Assembly (NCBI RefSeq): GCF_010726645.1
Contig: NZ_AP022563.1
Span: 558,001-622,000 of the forward strand
DNA length: 64,000 nt
Source of the DNA: Mycolicibacterium duvalii
Lineage (GTDB): Bacteria; Actinomycetota; Actinomycetes; Mycobacteriales; Mycobacteriaceae
Direction: 5' to 3'
Below are positions 56,701 through 64,000 of the stretch, one piece after another (positions within the stretch are counted from its first letter, which is position 1; every line of letters begins with the position of its first letter). The notes beneath the pieces were generated by a model, which saw only the letters and a list, made by a program, of their open reading frames with translations, ran no database searches and was not told where the DNA came from. The translations under genes and the position numbers were made by a program.

Positions 56701-58846
56701 GGCGGATGTCGGCATCCGACCACCCGGCGGCGTCGATGACCTCCCAGCCCCGATGCGGTCGCGCGGCAACGTCGATGACTTCCTGACGCGGCACACCGGC
56801 GGTGACCGGGAACAGGGTGCGCAGCGTTTCGTGGCGGGCCACGACGTCATCGAGCGCGGCGCCGAAAGCGTCCGGGTCGAGCTGTCCACGCAGCTGAAAG
56901 GCCACGGCCATGTTGTAGACCGGAGAGGGTCCCTGCAACTGGTCGATGACCCACATCCGCTTCTGCGCGAACGACAGCGGGATCACGGCGGGGCGGTCGA
57001 GCGGCACCAGGGGTTGTCGGCTGTCGGCCGCATCGACGAGCAGGGGTGCCAGCCGGGAAACGGTGGGCGAATCGAAAAGTGCGCGCACCGACAGATCGGC
57101 GTCGAATGCTCTGTTCACCGCCGCGACGAGGCGCATGGCCAGGATGCTGTCTCCGCCGAGATCGAAGAACGAATCATCCACCCCGACCCTGTCGACGTCG
57201 AGGAACTGAGCGAACAAGCCGGCCAGCGTCTCTTCGGCGGCCGTCGCGGGGGCCCGGTATGCCTCGCCGTCGACGAACTCGGGTGCGGGAAGAGCCCTGG
57301 TGTCGAGCTTGCCGTTGACCGTCAGCGGCAGGCTCTCGAGCACGACGATCGCGGCCGGCACCATGTACGGAGGCAATCGGTCCCCGAGACCCTCCCGGAC
57401 GGAGATGGGATCTACTGCTCCGCAGCTGGATTCGGTGACATAACCGACGAGTCGTTTGACTCCGGGATTGTCCTCGCGGGCGACGACGACGGCATGCTCG
57501 ACACCGTCGACGTCGGTGAGCGCCGCACGTACCTCCCCGAGTTCGATGCGGTACCCGCGGATCTTGACCTGCTCGTCGGTGCGGCCGAGGTAGTGCAGTT
57601 GCCCGTCGCTGTGCCAGCGCACGAGGTCGCCGGTGCGGTACATCCGGCCGCCGGTTCCGCCGAAGGGGCACGCCACGAACCGTGACGCCGTCAGGTCGGG
57701 TCGCCCCACGTATCCGACAGCGACACCGCGACCGGCCACGTAGAGCTCGCCGACCACCCCCGCAGGAACCGGGCGCATCCACCGGTCCAGCACGAAGAGC
57801 GCGGCGCCCGGAACGGGTGCGCCGATGGCGACGTCCACGCCGGGGTGCAGTGGTGCGCTGATCGTGGCGTAGACGGTGGTTTCCGTGGGCCCGTAGCCGT
57901 TGATCATCACGCGCCCCGGTGCCCACCGTCGCACCACCTCCGCCGGGCAGGCCTCCCCGGCGACCATCAGCGAAACCGCGTCGAGCCCGTCCGGCGAGAG
58001 CGCGGTCAGCGCGGTCGGGGTCTGGCTCAGCACGGTGACGTGCTCGCTGACCACCAGCGCGTGGAGCCGGTCCGGTGAGGCGGCCACGGCGGCCGGGACG
58101 ACGACCAGGCGCCCGCCGTGCAACAGCGCACCCCAGATCTCCCACACGGAGTAGTCGAAGGCGTAGGAGTGGCATTGCGTCCACACCTGATCGGCGTTCA
58201 TGTCCACGCCGACATCCATCGAGGCGAAGAGCCGCGTGACGTTGTGATGGGTGACGGCAACGCCCTTGGGCCTACCGGTGGTTCCGGACGTGTAGATGAT
58301 ATGAGCGATGTCGTCGGGCGCGGGCCCGGGCAGCGCGGAGGAGGGCCAAGCGGCGACCGTCGGATCGTCGGCGTCGACGACCGGAAGATCGCAGCCGGCG
58401 AAACGCGCGATGAGGTCGGCGGAGGCGATCGCGGCAACGGGCGCGGCGTCGGCCACCATGAACTCGATCCGCGACCGTGGGTGCGCGGGATCGATGGGCA
58501 GGTACGCCGCGCCGGTCTTGAGCACCGCCAGGATGGCGACGACGGCGCCCGCGGTGCGGTCGGCCAACAGCGCCACACACTCACCTGGCCGCGCACCGTG
58601 GGCGGCGATGCGGTGCGCCAGCCTATTGGACGCCTCGTCAAGCTCGCGGTAGGTCCAGGTCAGTTGCCCGTAGGTCAATGCGCAGGCGTCGGGCCTGGAG
58701 GTGACCTGATCGGCGAACAGTTCCGGTATGGAGACTCCGACCGCTGGCCGGGTCAGGATCTCCCGGTTGCCCCACTCGTCCAGGTCGGCGCGGTCGTCGT
58801 CGTCGAGGACGTCGATCGACAGTAATCGGCGCGTGGGGTCGGCCAT
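36548..58846 (-). CDS. Giant NRPS, six A domains, terminal N-methyltransferase and thioesterase
   Basis: 7432 aa non-ribosomal peptide synthetase. Residue ranges: A1 25-520, PCP1 (Ser567), C2 615-1060, A2 1075-1570, PCP2 (Ser1616), E2 1670-2120, C3 2130-2540, A3 2560-3060, PCP3 (Ser3107), C4 3155-3610, A4 3620-4110, PCP4 (Ser4161), E4 4210-4660, C5 4680-5090, A5 5110-5600, PCP5 (Ser5648), C6 5700-6150, A6 6165-7070 with inserted methyltransferase, PCP6 (Ser7115), TE 7160-7432. All carrier serines are in LGGDS and all C/E domains keep HHxxxD. C domains after E (C3, C5) read [10 protein letters not shown], those after plain PCP (C2, C4, C6) read HHIAADG, consistent with D-to-L and L-to-L classes. 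The start is the ATG in TGATG, sharing one base with the upstream NRPS stop; a 166-codon longer frame is rejected because it overlaps that gene. No MbtH-like gene is in the window. Product unknown. Confidence 0.95.
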   Translation of the reverse strand: MADPTRRLLSIDVLDDDDRADLDEWGNREILTRPAVGVSIPELFADQVTSRPDACALTYGQLTWTYRELDEASNRLAHRIAAHGARPGECVALLADRTAGAVVAILAVLKTGAAYLPIDPAHPRSRIEFMVADAAPVAAIASADLIARFAGCDLPVVDADDPTVAAWPSSALPGPAPDDIAHIIYTSGTTGRPKGVAVTHHNVTRLFASMDVGVDMNADQVWTQCHSYAFDYSVWEIWGALLHGGRLVVVPAAVAASPDRLHALVVSEHVTVLSQTPTALTALSPDGLDAVSLMVAGEACPAEVVRRWAPGRVMINGYGPTETTVYATISAPLHPGVDVAIGAPVPGAALFVLDRWMRPVPAGVVGELYVAGRGVAVGYVGRPDLTASRFVACPFGGTGGRMYRTGDLVRWHSDGQLHYLGRTDEQVKIRGYRIELGEVRAALTDVDGVEHAVVVAREDNPGVKRLVGYVTESSCGAVDPISVREGLGDRLPPYMVPAAIVVLESLPLTVNGKLDTRALPAPEFVDGEAYRAPATAAEETLAGLFAQFLDVDRVGVDDSFFDLGGDSILAMRLVAAVNRAFDADLSVRALFDSPTVSRLAPLLVDAADSRQPLVPLDRPAVIPLSFAQKRMWVIDQLQGPSPVYNMAVAFQLRGQLDPDAFGAALDDVVARHETLRTLFPVTAGVPRQEVIDVAARPHRGWEVIDAAGWSDADIRRAADQVACHNFDLATETPLRATLLRLTEEQHVLVGVVHHIAADGSSVAPLVHDLGVAYSSRCAGQAPGWAALPVQYVDYTLWQRERLGDLQDSDSAISGQLAYWVEQLAGLPEQLTLPTDRPYPAVADGRGASVEVTWPPGLQQQIRQMARGHGATAFMVVQAALAVLLSKLSASSDVAVGFPIAGRSDPALEKLVGFFVNTLVLRVDLAGDPTMAEVLEQVRRRSLAAYENQDVPFELLVEHLNPTRSLSRHPLVQILLSWQSNDPASTFTLGDLHVTPLPVQTHSARTDLSFSMSERCTESGAPAGIVGTVEYRTDVFEASSVQILVDRFERVLTAMVTDAGQRLSSLDVLGADEHRRLATLGNQEMLRSHTPSTASVPDLFTAQAARTPEAIAVSFGAQALTYRDLDNIANRLAHRLIGHGAGPGTNVALVSGRSASAVTAMLAILKSGAAYLAVDPALPDERIRFMLADTPPVVVLTAAAQRHRLTGMSATVLDIDDPAPDQPATAPPPPRSDDIAYVIYTSGTTGTPKAVAVTHANLAHIADSTPPTLGAHQVWTQCHSYAFDFSVWEIWAALLGGAQLVIISEDTTANPPALHQLLTDEHVTVLTQTPSAITALDPNRLDSVTVLLGGEACPAEIVDRWAPGRKLINAYGPTEATVYATMTPPLTAGSGPAPIGTPVPTSALFVLDQHLHPVPPGVLGELYVAGPGVATGYLRRPDLTATRFLASPYGPPGTRMYRTGDLVAWRPDGQLHYHGRADDQVKIRGHRIELAEIHTALATLPGVDHAAVVAREDTPGHKQLTAYLTGTAAPGAAREALADRLPAYMIPAAIIKLDQLPLTVNGKLDIHALPTAEPGAVTPYRAPTNPTEETLAGIYAHVLGRDRVSVDDSFFDLGGDSILSMQVVAQARAAGLTCRPRDIFVEQTVARLARVVEFCCPAIDSADDGVGEVLPTPIMEWLRHVDGPTDEFNQTVIVQAPAGTTRADVVVLLQALLDGHAMLRLRVDDDGTRSLRVPERGSVAADDCLDVVGALSERAVAGARSRLNPTAGVVLAAVWAQTTGQLALIVHHMAVDAVSWRILLEDLNLAWGQHRSGQETRLSGAATSFKRWASLLTDHARSAPVIDCAEGWRDVEAAGSAVAPPDPGRDTYRSAGRYTATLNADTTGPLLGRVPAAFHAGINDIMLIAFGLACAECFDLTAGTLLRVDVEGHGRDEELFPGVDLSRTVGWFTAKYPVALGVDRPSWAQVTAGDVTLGPILKHAKERLRALPDGVSYGLLRYLHPTGAVSGPDPAIGFNYLGRLTGTGLSDELWRPVVDSGTLTEAATAVPMPLGHTIELSAATVDIGAGPELHTTLIWAPSILDEHRVRRLGQLFFEALAGISTHVARGGGGLTPSDIAPALLTQNQIDEISERQRIADILPLTPLQHGLLFHSVTMHGDGEVADLYAMQLDVTIEGPLEPDRLRDAVCTAIARHPNLAARFSTKHEPPVQIIPEDPEVPWHFVQLESEEQIQELCAREREAVCNLSVGPAFRVALIRRAPQHFRVVITNHHIVLDGWSLPILLREFFAGYLAHPLPPAGSFRRFVEWLAGRDLDSALDAWREALDGVDAPTLVAPPNRVRVGPRASTSAQLDNQTTYAVGVLARSHHTTVNTVLQAAWAQALTWLTGRADVVFGTAVSGRPTEIPGAEATVGLMINTVPVRAQLGAATTTSELLDQLRDRHHRTLDHQHVALTEIHRVSGHEQLFDTLFVFENHPVDSSAMSLSGDLAISGIAARETNHYPLTLQAMPGDEIGLRVEYDADVFDTADIDALIGRLQRLPALMAADPGRRIWSLDTVGAAETARLDVWGNRPILGEPVSPVSIPDAFAAQVQRTPTAVALTDRNRSWTYREVDEASNRLAHLLTGHGARPGACVALLLHRSAEAVIAILGVLKSGAAYVPIDPAHPRSRIDFMVEDSHPVAAISTSVTADLFTGTGLTVLDVDDAAIADQPATPLTGPAPDDVAHIIYTSGTTGVPKGVAVDHHNVTRLYDGIDVGVDLTAHQVWTQFFSYAFDFSVWEIWGALLHGGRLVVVPESVAQSPDDLRALMIAERVTVLAQTPSALGALRPEGLDGVSVLVGGEACPAEVVDRWAPNRLLTNVYGPTETTMFASASIPLTPASGVPPIGRPVSTTALFVLDRWLRRVPAGTVGELYVGGRGVGIGYVRRPALTSARFVPCPFGSPGARMYRTGDLVRWRGDGQLDYLGRADEQVKIRGYRMELGDIQAALLSLDAVQQAAVVVREDRPGDKRIIAYVTETTRGAVHPPQVRTALNDRLPPYMIPAAVMVLDALPLTINGKLDSQALPAPDYTETTERNAPATAVEEILAAIFAQVLGVARVGATDSFFDLGGDSILAMRLAATISDAFAINVSVRTLFDSPTVAELASRITDDSDQREPLRVVERPAVIPLSFAQKRLWFIDQLQGPSPVYNMAVALRLRGELDAGALAAALSDVIARHESLRTLVVAPDGVPQQLVVPPEHAEFGWDIVDATEWTPRELDDAIQAAGGHTFQLDHDIPLRAKLFRLSETAHVLVGVVHHIAADGWSIAPLMRDLGVAYAARCAGRAPDWVELPVQYVDYTLWQRARFGDLDDEASSIAAQLAYWRDALAGMPERLQLPTDRPYPAVADGRGARETFEWPAQLQHRIREVAAAHNATAFMVVQAALSVLLSRLSASPDVAVGFPIAGRGDPALDELVGFFVNTLVLRVDLTGDPTVAELLDQVRRRSLAAYDHQDVPFEVLVERLNPARSLSHHPLVQVMLAWQNLPAQNGDTLTLGDLEVTQLPVDTRTARMDLSFSLAEQFSDSGAPAGICGSVEFRTDVFDRPTVASMIDRLQRTLTAIGTDQQQHLSTIDMLDAADHTQLAQFGNRAALTTTAPAAVSVPDLFAARAARTPEARALTHGRRSLTYRELDDSSNRLAHALISQGAAPGQCVALLFHRCADAVTAMLAVLKTGAAYLPIDPAHPDERIQFMIDDSAPVVAVTTTALADRLSSYKLTVIEVDEGFDDQSPAAVSIATPDDIAYLIYTSGTTGTPKAVAISQRNLAHLADTTPAELPAPQVWTQCHSYGFDFSVWEIWAALLGGGRLVIVPEDVAGSPPEFTDLLVSEQVTVLTQTPSAATALSPGDLDGVAVLLGGEACPAEVVDQWAPGRTLINAYGPTEITVYATMSAPLRPHSGTAPIGAPVSTAALFVLDDHLRPVAPGVIGELYVAGRGVATGYLGRTALTATRFVACAQGAPGTRMYRTGDLVSWRRDGQLHYHGRADNQVKIRGYRVELGEIQTALTALDGIDQAVVLAREEGSGSAQLVAYVTEKCSGTAQPATVRQALALRLPSYMLPAAVVVLDALPLTVNGKLDTRALPAPEAGNTTRYRAPADAVEEVLAGIYAQVLGLDRVGIDDSFFDLGGDSILSMQVVARARAAGLSCWPRDIFVEQTVAQLARVVNTTVHTNAPPDDGIGPVPPTPIMHWLRTVGGPTHQFNQTVVIQAPTAASNDDVAVVLQALLDRHAMLRARLDDNGTDPWSLTICEPQRVDAHACLHVVEDLCSAAIVSARSELNPSSGTMIRAVFATSTRHLALIVHHLAIDAVSWRILLEDLNTAWAQHHTGAPVALPVTGTTFATWAKLLVEHAQGPGTIADAPVWREILATPTALPAPDPRRDTYADAGSLATTLDTDTTATLLHGVPAAFHAGIGDILLIALALACNRFRGSGEGAVGIDVEGHGRAEELFPQVDLSRTVGWFTTKYPIALTVDDLPWAQVAAGHPALGPVIKQAKEQLRALPDGLTYGLLRYLRPDAGLDGAEPTIGFNYLGRVAAHTAELPDTVWQPSTDAMTAARAATAVPMPLTHTVDVTAVAAETDAGLQLNTTWTWARSVLDESQARRLAGLWHDALTGICAHVRDGGGGLTPSDILPATLTQNDLDELQQHHRIADVLPLTPLQQGLLFHAHSVGDLGAVEDLYAMQLELTVTGPLDPHALHDSVRAMAARHPNLAARFCNEYEPPVQIIPAVPEIPWQYLCLEDEDQIRALCTAERAAVCDLTAATPFRAAAIRTGADQHRVILTNHHIVLDGWSLPILLHEVFAGYFGHRLPPSGSFRRFVEWLADRDTESARTAWGEVLDGFDAPTLVAPSGRLQLGPRGSVTCRLPEQTTRAVNELARACHTTVNIALQAAWAQTLAWLTGRPDVVFGTAVSGRPSDVPGAESTVGLLINTVPVRARLTAAATTAGLLAQLRDAHNRTLDHQHLALTEIHRITGHDRLFDTLFVFENYPIDDAAAADAGELSITGVSARETNHYPLTLQAMPGNEIGLRIEYDTDVFDVPGVEALVARFERVVEAMVSAPRQRLSAIDVLDAAEHDRLHRLGHQALLRTPADPAHSVPQLFGDRAARHADTVAVRSADRSLTYRELDEASDRLALALAGHGARPGTCVALLLARSAHAVVAMLATLKTGAAYLAIDPALPDERIAFMLTDADPVTALSTAEHHARLVGYDFDVVDIGALDDEPSTTAQPVPHPDDIAYLIYTSGTTGTPKAVAVSHANLAHIAASTPDTLPPQQVWTQCHSYAFDFSVWEIWAALLGGAELVIVPENVTGSPEDFHRLLVDEHVNVLTQTPSAIAALSPQRLPGVAVLLGGEACPADVVDRWAPGRALINAYGPTEITVYATMSMPLSAGSGPAPIGGPVPTSALFVLDSWLRPVPEGGVGELYVAGRGVSTGYLGRPALTATRFVPCPFAPAGARMYRTGDLVSWRPDGQLCFHGRSDDQVKIRGYRIELGEIRTALAAIDGVDQAAVIAQRDHRGTRLVGYLTGSADPAGTLEHLARRLPTYMVPSAILKLDALPLTVGGKLDIRALPTPEHTGHRPYRAPTNPTEEILAGIYGRTLGVDPVSIDDSFFDLGGDSISAMRLIAAINAALDTNLSLRNVFDAPTVAALAPRIRTQAGRRAPLVPVERPEVIPLSFAQSRLWFLDRFAGGIVTYNMPTAFRVDGPLDVSALDAAFDDVIARHEALRTVFPDIDGVPRQLVRPAQAGMWRRGGPAVVARSQDEAAAELMTLAQYRFDLAAEIPFRAQIYSLGPDRYAVGIVMHHIAADGWSIAPLIRDLGTAYAARCAGRAPGWAGLPVQYVDYSLWQRAQFGDLEDGDSPIAAQLAYWQDALADMPEQLQLPTDRPYPAVADYRGATVDIEWPASLQQRVAEVARHHNATNFMVLQAALSVLLSRIGSVSDLAVGFPIAGRSDPALEELVGFFVNTLVLRVDLGGDPTIGELLARVRERSLAAYENQDVPFEVLVERLNPTRSLARQPLIQVMLAWQNFAGPGDGSGPGLALGDLQVAQLGADTRTARMDLLFNLADRVTGSGAPDGICGVVEYRTDVFDADTIRTLIRRFERVLTAVTADTSRRLSAIDLLATEERAGLDRWGNRAVLARPATAAGSIPAAWAAQVSRTPHATAVTFEDSSVSYRELDEASNRLAHLLSECGAAPGRAVALLFTRSADAVVAILAVLKTGAAYLPIDPSVPTARIGFMMADAAPVVAVSTAALRSRLDGFDFPVIDMADPRIADLPSAPVPYPAADDIAYFIYTSGTTGVPKGVAITHRNVTQLLQSLDVDFLRGGVWSQCHSLAFDVSVCEIWGALLTGGRLVVVSESVARSPEDFHTLLARERVTVLSRTPSAFYALQTADALQPGLAERLTLEAVLFAGEPLEPRRLRTWFRNHPGMPRMMNLYGTTETTVHASFGQILSRDVDGNASPVGVPLTNLAFFVLDATLHPVPAGVVGDLYIAGHGVGVGYWRRSGLTASRFIACPFGRPGERMYRTGDLVSWSPDGTLHYVGRADEQVKVRGYRIELGEVENALLACPEVTQAVVTVQNGETDGHLVAYVTLGDSTTPDHGHGIVEEWQQMYDDLYDAAEVPPLGTDFRGWNSSYTGDPIPLTEMSEWRSATTDQILALGPQRVLEIGAGSGLVLSQVAARCEEYVATDVSAAAMHGVARSLERELPPWRHRVRLLTQPAHVTDGLPPGYYDVVVLNSIVQYFPDRGYLTDVLDRAMDLVAPGGTLFIGDVRNHRLQRAFQTAVARARTPEADTAEIRERVHRAMVSEAELLLTPEFFTMWADDHPLPLAVDIRAKRGWADNELTRYRYDVVLHKQPTAVLSVADAPTWSWSACRGVRGLETRLASERPPEVRVCAIPRTGLVDDVGLEQALFSGMPVQNTGGGAWPDDTATPEQLHRTGAAAGYHVAVTWGAEPGTLDAVFLAEPAPALTDVYRPAAGARPRCSHANRPHTNTTISTLRQRLGERLPDYMVPAHIVALDEFPLTSSGKLDRKALPTPVFAATAFEAPANPTEEIIAGIYARVLGVDRVGVDDSFFDLGGDSLSAMRAVAAINTALNARLAVRTVFYAPSVRGLCQQLDRDDHSTEVVPVDVYRQGAGVPVYCIHDGLGLSWSYRTLGQYLDCPIIGINQVPENGEAEPFSIRRMALNYADRLQATHPGGPYKLLGWSFGGVVAHELAAVLRGRGCHVQRLVLLDPAFSVGLIAAGRELTEDQVLEHILRSNRVEVPPTRGPLNYGRAEQLLRHHNGVDFPLPPRELLELMVRSVNVNQRHLRYHVPGEFDGDMVVFTATRPRSGARRPMMMRLLGTHARLAAHTKARRWRRHVTGAVTAHPVDCTHHDMLSTASLRLYADDLKRALGV
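41840..44830 (-). other. NRPS module 6 (C5-A5-PCP5)
   Basis: C5 has [10 protein letters not shown] after the epimerase. Code residues D F W T L G A V Y, the same as modules 1, 3 and 5, but with no E domain, so the same amino acid would stay L here. Confidence 0.83.
44860..49400 (-). other. NRPS module 5 (C4-A4-PCP4-E4)
   Basis: C4 HHIAADGWS; code residues D F W T L G A V Y, identical to modules 1, 3 and 6. E4 carries [11 protein letters not shown] and GFNYLGR. D-residue expected. Confidence 0.85.
49440..52450 (-). other. NRPS module 4 (C3-A3-PCP3)
   Basis: C3 starts [15 protein letters not shown] and has [10 protein letters not shown], as expected after an epimerase. Code residues D F W A L G V M F. 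No E domain; L-residue expected. Confidence 0.83.
53904..54058. repeat. PCP repeat copy 1 (155 bp, identical)
   Basis: Identical to 61637-61791; covers the carrier-domain core of PCP2, ending before the A-PCP linker, where the copies diverge. Confidence 0.9.
54345..55155. repeat. A-domain repeat copy 1 (about 811 bp)
   Basis: Matches 62075-62886 with, by eye, two substitutions and one inserted G. Covers most of the A2 adenylation core of the downstream NRPS gene, from the nucleotide-binding P-loop to past the A8 motif. Confidence 0.9.
55428..55831. repeat. C-A junction repeat copy 1 (about 404 bp)
   Basis: Matches 63162-63565 with roughly ten substitutions and no gaps; covers the end of C2 and the start of A2. 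Confidence 0.85.
55952..56251. repeat. C-domain repeat copy 1 (at least 300 bp)
   Basis: Matches 63701-64000 with about four substitutions; the match reaches the window edge and may continue. Covers the C-terminal half of C2. Confidence 0.85.
57040..58846 (-). other. NRPS module 2 (A1-PCP1 half)
   Basis: The second gene opens directly with an adenylation domain; its condensation partner is the last domain of the upstream gene. Code residues aligned to GrsA (235, 236, 239, 278, 299, 301, 322, 330, 331): D Y W S M A G V Y, which I cannot assign to an amino acid. No epimerase, so an L-residue is expected. Confidence 0.8.
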
Positions 58847-61800
58847 CACGACTGTCCCGGCGCCGCGGTCATGGCGACGAGAATCCGCTTGAACCGCTTT
58901 TCCAGCGCCTCGATCCGCTCGGAATCGTAGACACCGGTGTCGAATTCGATGCGAAGGCCGAGTTCGTCGCCGGGCTGGGCGATCATCGCCAGCGGATAGT
59001 GGTTGAACTCGCGAGTCTTCACCTCGGTGACCGCGAGCTGTCCTGCGAACAATGCTGCGGCGTCGAGCGGGTAGTTCTCGTAGACGAAAATCGTGTCGAA
59101 CAGCTGCCGGTGGCCGCTCACATGCTGGATCTTGGCCAGAGCCAGGTGTTGATGGTCGAGGGTGCGTTGGTGGGCGTCGTGCAGTTGCTCGAGAAGGCTC
59201 GCTATCGTGGTGTCGGCCGTCACGCGGGCACGCACCGGAACGGTGTTGATCAGCAGACCCACCATCGACTCTGCCTCGGGTATGTCGGTGGGCCGCCCCG
59301 AGACTGCGGTGCCGAACACCACGTCGTGCTGTCCGGTCAGCCACATCAGCGTCTGTGCCCAGGCGGCATGCAGAACCGTGCTGATGGTGGTGTGGCAGGC
59401 GCGGGCCAACTCGGCGAGTGCCTCGGTGGTCTCGGTGGCGACGGTGATGGAGCTGGTGCCGCGGGGGCCGAGGCCGACCCGCTCGGGTGGGCCGACGAGC
59501 GTTGGGGTGTCGAGGTCGGCGAGCACCTCACGCCAGGCGACGAGGGCAGCCGCGTCGTCGCGGTCGACGAGCCATTCGATGAAGCGGCGGTAGGAGGCGG
59601 CTGGGGGAAGGTTGTGTCCGTAGTAGTGGGCGAAGAGATCGCGTGCCAGGATGGGCATCGACCAGCCGTCGAGCACGATGTGGTGGTTGGTCAGCACCAC
59701 CCGGTGCTCGTCCGGCGCGGTGCGGATCGCCGCGACCCGGAACGACGGCCCGTGCGCAGGGTCGCCCACCGCACCACGTTCGGCTGCGCACAGCTGCCGG
59801 ATCCGGTCCTCCGCGGCGCATGGCTCGGCGGTCATGGTCTGGGTGGGCGCGTTCGGGCGGGCGGGGCCGGCGATGCGGGCGGAGAATCGGATCTTCGTGG
59901 GCTCAACCGAATTGGTGCTGATGTCGGCGAGGTCGACGTATTGGTAGGGCACCGTCGGATCGGCGGGGATGAGCTGCACGGGCTGGTCGAACTCCGAGCG
60001 GAACCGTGCTGCGAGGTTGGGGTGGCGGCGGGCCACCGCGTCGACGGCGTCGCGCAGCCGGTCCGGTTCGAGTGCACCTTTCACCGTGAGCTCGACCTGC
60101 ATGACGTACACGTCGTCAGTGGTGGTTGCAGTCCGGGTGTGGAAGAGCAGTCCTTGTTGCAGTGGTGTGAGGGGCAGGATGTCGGAGGCGTCGTGGTCGT
60201 GGGTCAGAGCGTCGATCTGATGTTGGGTGAGGAGGGCGGGGGTGATGTCGGAGGGGGTGAGGCCGCCGCCGCCGTGGAGGACGTGCGCGGTGAGGCCTTG
60301 CAGCGCTTGGGTGAAGAGGTGCGCGAGGCGGCGGATTCGGCACCGGTCCAGGGCGCTGGGTGCCCACGTCCAGGTGGTGTGAAGTTGGGGCCCGGTGGTG
60401 GTGGTGACGGTGGCTGCGTTGAGCAGGAGGCTGTGGGCCAGCGGCGTGGGGGACGCGGCCGCGGCTTCGGTGAGGGTGGTGTGTGTCGGGCTGAGCCCCC
60501 AGAGGTCGTCGGGCAGGCCGGTGATGGGGGCGGGGATGTGGCCGAGGTAGTTGAAGGCCAGGGTGGGTTCGGCTTCGCTGATGGTGGTCTGGGGGTTGAG
60601 GTAGCGCAATAGGCCGTAGGTCAGGGCGGGGGGCAGAGCGCGGAGCTGTTCCTTGGCCTGTTTGACGATTCCGCCCAGTCGCGTCGCGCCGGTGATGACG
60701 TCGTCCCAGGGCAGCCGGTCGAGGGTGATCGTGACGGGATGTTTGCTGGTGAACCAGCCGACGGTCCGGGTCAGGTCGGTGTCGGGGAAGAGGTCGTCGT
60801 GGCGGCCATGGGTTTCGACGTCGATGCCGACGGTGGTGGTGTTGAACAGTTCGGTGCAGGCCAGGGCGTAGGCGATGAGCAGGATGTCGGTGATGCCGGT
60901 GTGGAACGCGGCTGGGACGTTGTTGAGCAGGTGCTGGGTCGTGTCGGTGTCGAGGGTCGCGGTGAGGGTGGCGGCGGTGGCGTAGGTGTCGGTGTGGGGG
61001 TGGGGCGCGGCCAGCGCCGGGGGAGTGACCAGGACGTCGCGCCAGGCCTGGGCGTGCTGGGTGGTTGTCGGTGAGATGGCGTGCTGAGCGAGGTGCGCCG
61101 CCCACGTGGCAAAGGAGGTCGGGGGGTGGGGCAGCGCGATCGGTGATCGGCGGCGGTGCTGGGTCCAGGCGGTGTTGAGGTCTTCGAGCAGGATGTGCCA
61201 GGACACGGCGTCGATGGCGAGATGATGGACGATCATCGCCATTTCGCCGGTCACGGCGGCCCACACCGCTCGCACGACGGTTCCGGTGGTGGGGTCGAGT
61301 TCGGCGCGTGCGGATGTGATTGCGGCTGCGGATAACTCGTCGACGGTGTACAGGCAGGTGCGGGCGCGGACGGTGCCGGGCTCGGGGATGGTGATGCGGG
61401 TGGCGTCGGGCGCCAGCGACAGGCGCAACATCGGGTGGTGGTCGAGTAGTGCCTGCAGCACGGTGATGGCGTCTTCCGCGGTGGCCTCGGCCGGGGCTTG
61501 GACGATCACGGTTTGACTGAACTGATTGGTGGGCCCGTCGAGCGCGTTCAGCCACGCCATGATCGGGGTCGGGGTGAAATCTCCGAGGCCTTCGTCGGCG
61601 GGGCCGGTGGGTGGCTGGGCGACGGTGACGGTGCGGGCCAGTCGGGCGACGGTCTGCTCGACGAAGATGTCGCGTGGTCGGCAGGTCAGTCCGGCGGCGC
61701 GGGCCTGGGCGACGACCTGCATGGACAGGATGCTGTCGCCGCCGAGGTCGAAGAAGGAGTCGTCGACGCTGACGCGGTCGCGGCCGAGGACCTGGGCGTA

Positions 61801-64000
61801 GATGCCGGCCAGGATCTCTTCGATCGCGTCGCCGGGCGCGCGGTAGTGCTGATCGAGGCGATTGTCGGCCGTGGGTAGCGCGTGGATGTCGAGTTTGCCG
61901 TTGACGGTCAGCGGTAGCTGGTCGAGTTTGATGATCGCGGCGGGGATCATGTAGGGGGGCAGCTTTCCGGCCAAGGTTTGTCGGATGGTGGCAGGGTCGG
62001 CCTGGCCGGTGAGGTAGGCGATCAGCCGGGGTCCGGAACCGTTCTCATCGACGATGACCGCGGCTTGGGTGATGCCGGGCAGTGTGGCCAGTGCGGTGTG
62101 GATTTCGGCGAGTTCGATGCGGTGGCCGCGGATCTTGACTTGGTCGTCGGCGCGGCCGTGGTAGTGCAGTTGGCCGTCGGGGCGCCATGCTACGAGGTCG
62201 CCGGTGCGGTACATGCGGGTGCCTGGTGGGCCGTAGGGGGATGCCAGGAATCGGGTGGCGGTCAGGTCGGGTCGTCGGAGGTAGCCGGTGGCTACGCCGG
62301 GGCCGGCGACGTAGAGTTCGCCGAGCACTCCGGCGGGGACGGGGTGGAGGTGTTGGTCGAGGACGAACAGGGCCGAGGTGGGCACGGGTGTGCCGATGGG
62401 CGCGGGTCCGGATCCGGCGGTCAGGGGCGGGGTCATGGTGGCGTAGACGGTGGCCTCGGTGGGGCCGTAGGCGTTGATCAGTTTCCGGCCGGGGGCCCAG
62501 CGGTCGACGATTTCGGCGGGGCAGGCTTCCCCGCCGAGAAGTACGGTGACGGAGTCGAGTCGGTTTGGGTCCAAAGCGGTGATGGCCGAGGGGGGTTTGG
62601 GTCAGGACGGTGACGTGTTCGTCGGTGAGGAGTTGGTGTAGTGCCGGCGGGTTGGCGGTGGTGTCTTCGCTGATGATGACCAGTTGGGCGCCGCCCAGGA
62701 GGGCGGCCCAGATTTCCCAGACCGAGAAATCGAAGGCGTAGGAATGGCATTGGGTCCATACCTGGTGGGCACCGAGTGTGGGTGGGGTGGAGTCCGCGAT
62801 GTGGGCCAGGTTGGCATGGGTGACCGCCACCGCCTTGGGCGTGCCGGTCGTGCCCGAGGTGTAGATCACGTAGGCGATATCGTCGGGGCCGGCCACCGAG
62901 ACCGCACAGGCAGGATGGTCTTCGCGCAGTACCCCGTCGACGTCGACGACCGTCAGGCCCGGGGCGGTCAGCCGGCAACGCAGATTCGACGTGGTGACAG
63001 CGACGACGGGCGCGAGATCGTCGAGCATGAACCGGACGCGTTCATCGGGGTGGGCTGGGTCGATCGGCAGATAGGCGGCGCCGGTCTTGAGTACCGCGAG
63101 CATCGCCACGATCGCCTCAGCACACCGGTCGAACAGCAACGCCACACAGCGACCGGGTCGCGCGCCGTGCCCGATCAGCCTGTGCGCCAGTCGGTTCGCG
63201 ATGTTGTCGAGGTCGCGGTAGGTCAGTGCCTGGGCGCCGAAGCTGACCGCGATCGCCTCGGGGGTGCAGGCGGCCTGGGCGATGAACAGCTCGGGAACCG
63301 AAGCTGTGGAGGGTGTGTGGCTGCGCAGCATCTCCTGGTTGCCCAGTGTTGCCAGTCGCCGGTGTTCGTCGGCGCCGAGAACATCCAGCGACGACAACCG
63401 TTGGTCGGCGTCGGTGACCATCGCGGTCAGCACTCGTTCGAAGCGGTCCACCAGGATCTGGACCGAGGACGCCTCGAAGACGTCGGTGCGGTATTCCACC
63501 GTGCCCACAATCCCCGCCGGTGCACCGGATTCGGTGCACCGCTCCGACATCGAGAACGAGAGATCCATCCGCGCGGCGCGGGTCTGCACCGGCAGCGGGG
63601 TCACCGGGAGTGCACCCAGACGCAGCCCCGCAATGGGGTCACCGGAAAGCCCCGGGACGTTCTGCCAGGACATCGCCACCTGTACCAGCGGATGATGACT
63701 CAGCGAGCGGGTCGGATTGAGGTGTTCGACGAGGAGTTCGAAGGGCACGTCCTGGTTCTCGTAGGCGGCCAGGCTGCGTCGCCGGACCTGTTCGAGCACC
63801 TCGGCCATCGTCGGATCACCGGCCAGATCGACCCGCAGGACCAACGTGTTGACGAAGAAGCCGACCAGCTTCTCCAGGGCGGGATCGCTGCGCCCGGCGA
63901 TCGGGAAGCCCACCGCCACATCCGAACTGGCACTCAACTTCGACAGCAGCACCGCCAGCGCGGCCTGCACCACCATGAACGCCGTCGCGCCGTGACCGCG
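58846..64000 (-). CDS. NRPS, 3' part only (C-A-PCP-E-C), with apparent frameshift
   Basis: About 1717 residues of a longer synthetase whose 5' part lies beyond base 64000. Order: C-terminal half of an L-to-L type C domain (64000 to about 63350), A (about 63340-61860), PCP (Ser codon 61734-61732), E (about 61590-60240; [17 protein letters not shown]) and a complete C (about 60200-58900; [11 protein letters not shown]). A code is D F W T L G A V Y. The reading frame is broken at 62590-62595: upstream codons run through TVLTQTP and shift; downstream the frame resumes at [12 protein letters not shown]. Removing one base from the G6 run restores a sequence equal to the module-3 A domain. The last C domain completes the module begun by A1 in the next gene. 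Annotators may split it into two CDSs or call it a pseudogene. Confidence 0.88.
59812..59922 (-). other. About 37-residue in-frame insertion in terminal C domain
   Basis: Between YVDLAD and AEDRIRQLC, where the two related C domains of the next gene (C3 [16 protein letters not shown] and C5 [16 protein letters not shown]) are continuous, this domain carries an extra segment beginning [10 protein letters not shown] and ending TAEPC. It is rich in Pro, Ala, Thr and Arg and has no obvious fold. Confidence 0.75.
61637..61791. repeat. PCP repeat copy 2 (155 bp, identical)
   Basis: Partner of 53904-54058, carrier domain of the upstream NRPS gene. Confidence 0.9.
62075..62886. repeat. A-domain repeat copy 2 (about 812 bp)
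   Basis: Partner of 54345-55155, in direct orientation 7.73 kb away. Contains the frameshifting G6 run. Confidence 0.9.
62590..62595 (-). other. Apparent +1 frameshift in G6 run
   Basis: The plus strand reads GATGGCCGA then six G; the otherwise identical copy at 54851-54864 has five G. On the coding strand this adds one C inside codons for T-Q-T-P-S and breaks the A domain between its A3 and A5 regions. Confidence 0.9.
63162..63565. repeat. C-A junction repeat copy 2 (about 404 bp)
   Basis: Partner of 55428-55831. The intervening 280 bases (62887-63161) are clearly diverged from the equivalent part of copy 1, so the similarity is a mosaic. Confidence 0.85.
63701..64000. repeat. C-domain repeat copy 2 (at least 300 bp)
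   Basis: Partner of 55952-56251, truncated by the window edge. Confidence 0.85.

Larger units (their letters stand above)
52480..57000 (-). other. NRPS module 3 (C2-A2-PCP2-E2)
   Basis: Code residues D F W T L G A V Y. The E domain is recognised by [11 protein letters not shown] (HH at residues 1786-1787) and the late motif GFNYLGR. Predicted to add a D-configured residue. C2 reads HHIAADGSS, with Ser in place of the usual Trp after DG. The A2-PCP2 part is nearly identical to the corresponding part of the upstream gene (see repeat entries). Confidence 0.85.

Noticed and set aside
58847..59344. Longer N-terminus for the 7432-aa NRPS (start at 59344)
   Set aside because: The added 166 residues are an out-of-frame reading of the upstream C domain; the TGATG-overlapping ATG at 58846 begins the recognisable A-domain sequence.
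53904..64000. Mobile element or CRISPR as explanation of the direct repeats
   Set aside because: No transposase, terminal inverted repeats or spacer pattern; the repeats coincide with NRPS domain cores and keep the reading frame.

Overview
The window is high-GC actinobacterial DNA, and gene content and order point to the genus Mycobacterium/Mycolicibacterium. The left 33 kb follows, from memory, the M. tuberculosis Rv2524c-Rv2495c segment: fas, acpS, M20 peptidase, bcp, DUF3618, lppS, orn, HerA-like ATPase, SDR, MFS, proline-rich MmpS-like protein, bkaR, accD1-accA1-fadE19-MaoC-citE and bkdABC. A beta-CASP hydrolase, an S9 peptidase and two tiny membrane proteins are additional to that set. 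The fadD35-scoA-scoB genes that I recall next to bkaR in M. tuberculosis are absent.

Layout. 1-9017: type I fatty acid synthase (5' end outside the window) and the phosphopantetheinyl transferase AcpS. 9063-13530: peptidase, RNase-like beta-CASP protein, peroxiredoxin and small proteins. 13542-15846: terminator, tRNA-Lys, L,D-transpeptidase, terminator, tRNA-His and oligoribonuclease. 15917-22862: ATPase, SDR, MFS permease, membrane-anchored protein, S9 peptidase and two small hydrophobic proteins. 22859-33153: branched-chain amino acid (mainly leucine) catabolism. BkaR and accD1 diverge over two matching dyads (GTTAR-N6-TTAAC), followed by tightly coupled accD1-accA1-fadE19-MaoC-citE and the bkdABC dehydrogenase operon. 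33161-36551: enoyl-CoA hydratase, acyl-ACP thioesterase and a divergent fatty acyl-AMP ligase (FAAL).

36548-64000: about 27.5 kb of non-ribosomal peptide synthetase on the minus strand, running off the right edge. The downstream gene encodes 7432 aa ordered A-PCP / C-A-PCP-E / C-A-PCP / C-A-PCP-E / C-A-PCP / C-A(N-MT)-PCP-TE. The upstream gene, truncated by the window, ends ...C-A-PCP-E-C, so one module is split between C (end of the first gene) and A-PCP (start of the second), with a one-base TGATG overlap. The seven visible residues have the predicted pattern D-L-D-L-D-L-(N-methyl-L), released by a type I thioesterase. Acyl-ACP thioesterase, FAAL and NRPS together suggest a lipopeptide whose acyl chain could come from FAS-I; this link is inference. 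The upstream NRPS gene carries an apparent one-base insertion in a G6 run within an A-domain segment that is nearly identical to one 7.7 kb away. It is either a base-calling or assembly error or a real disabling mutation.

The most unusual points are the lipopeptide assembly line, its frameshift, the near-identical A-domain blocks, a 37-residue insertion in one condensation domain, and the duplicated bkaR/accD1 operator-like dyads.
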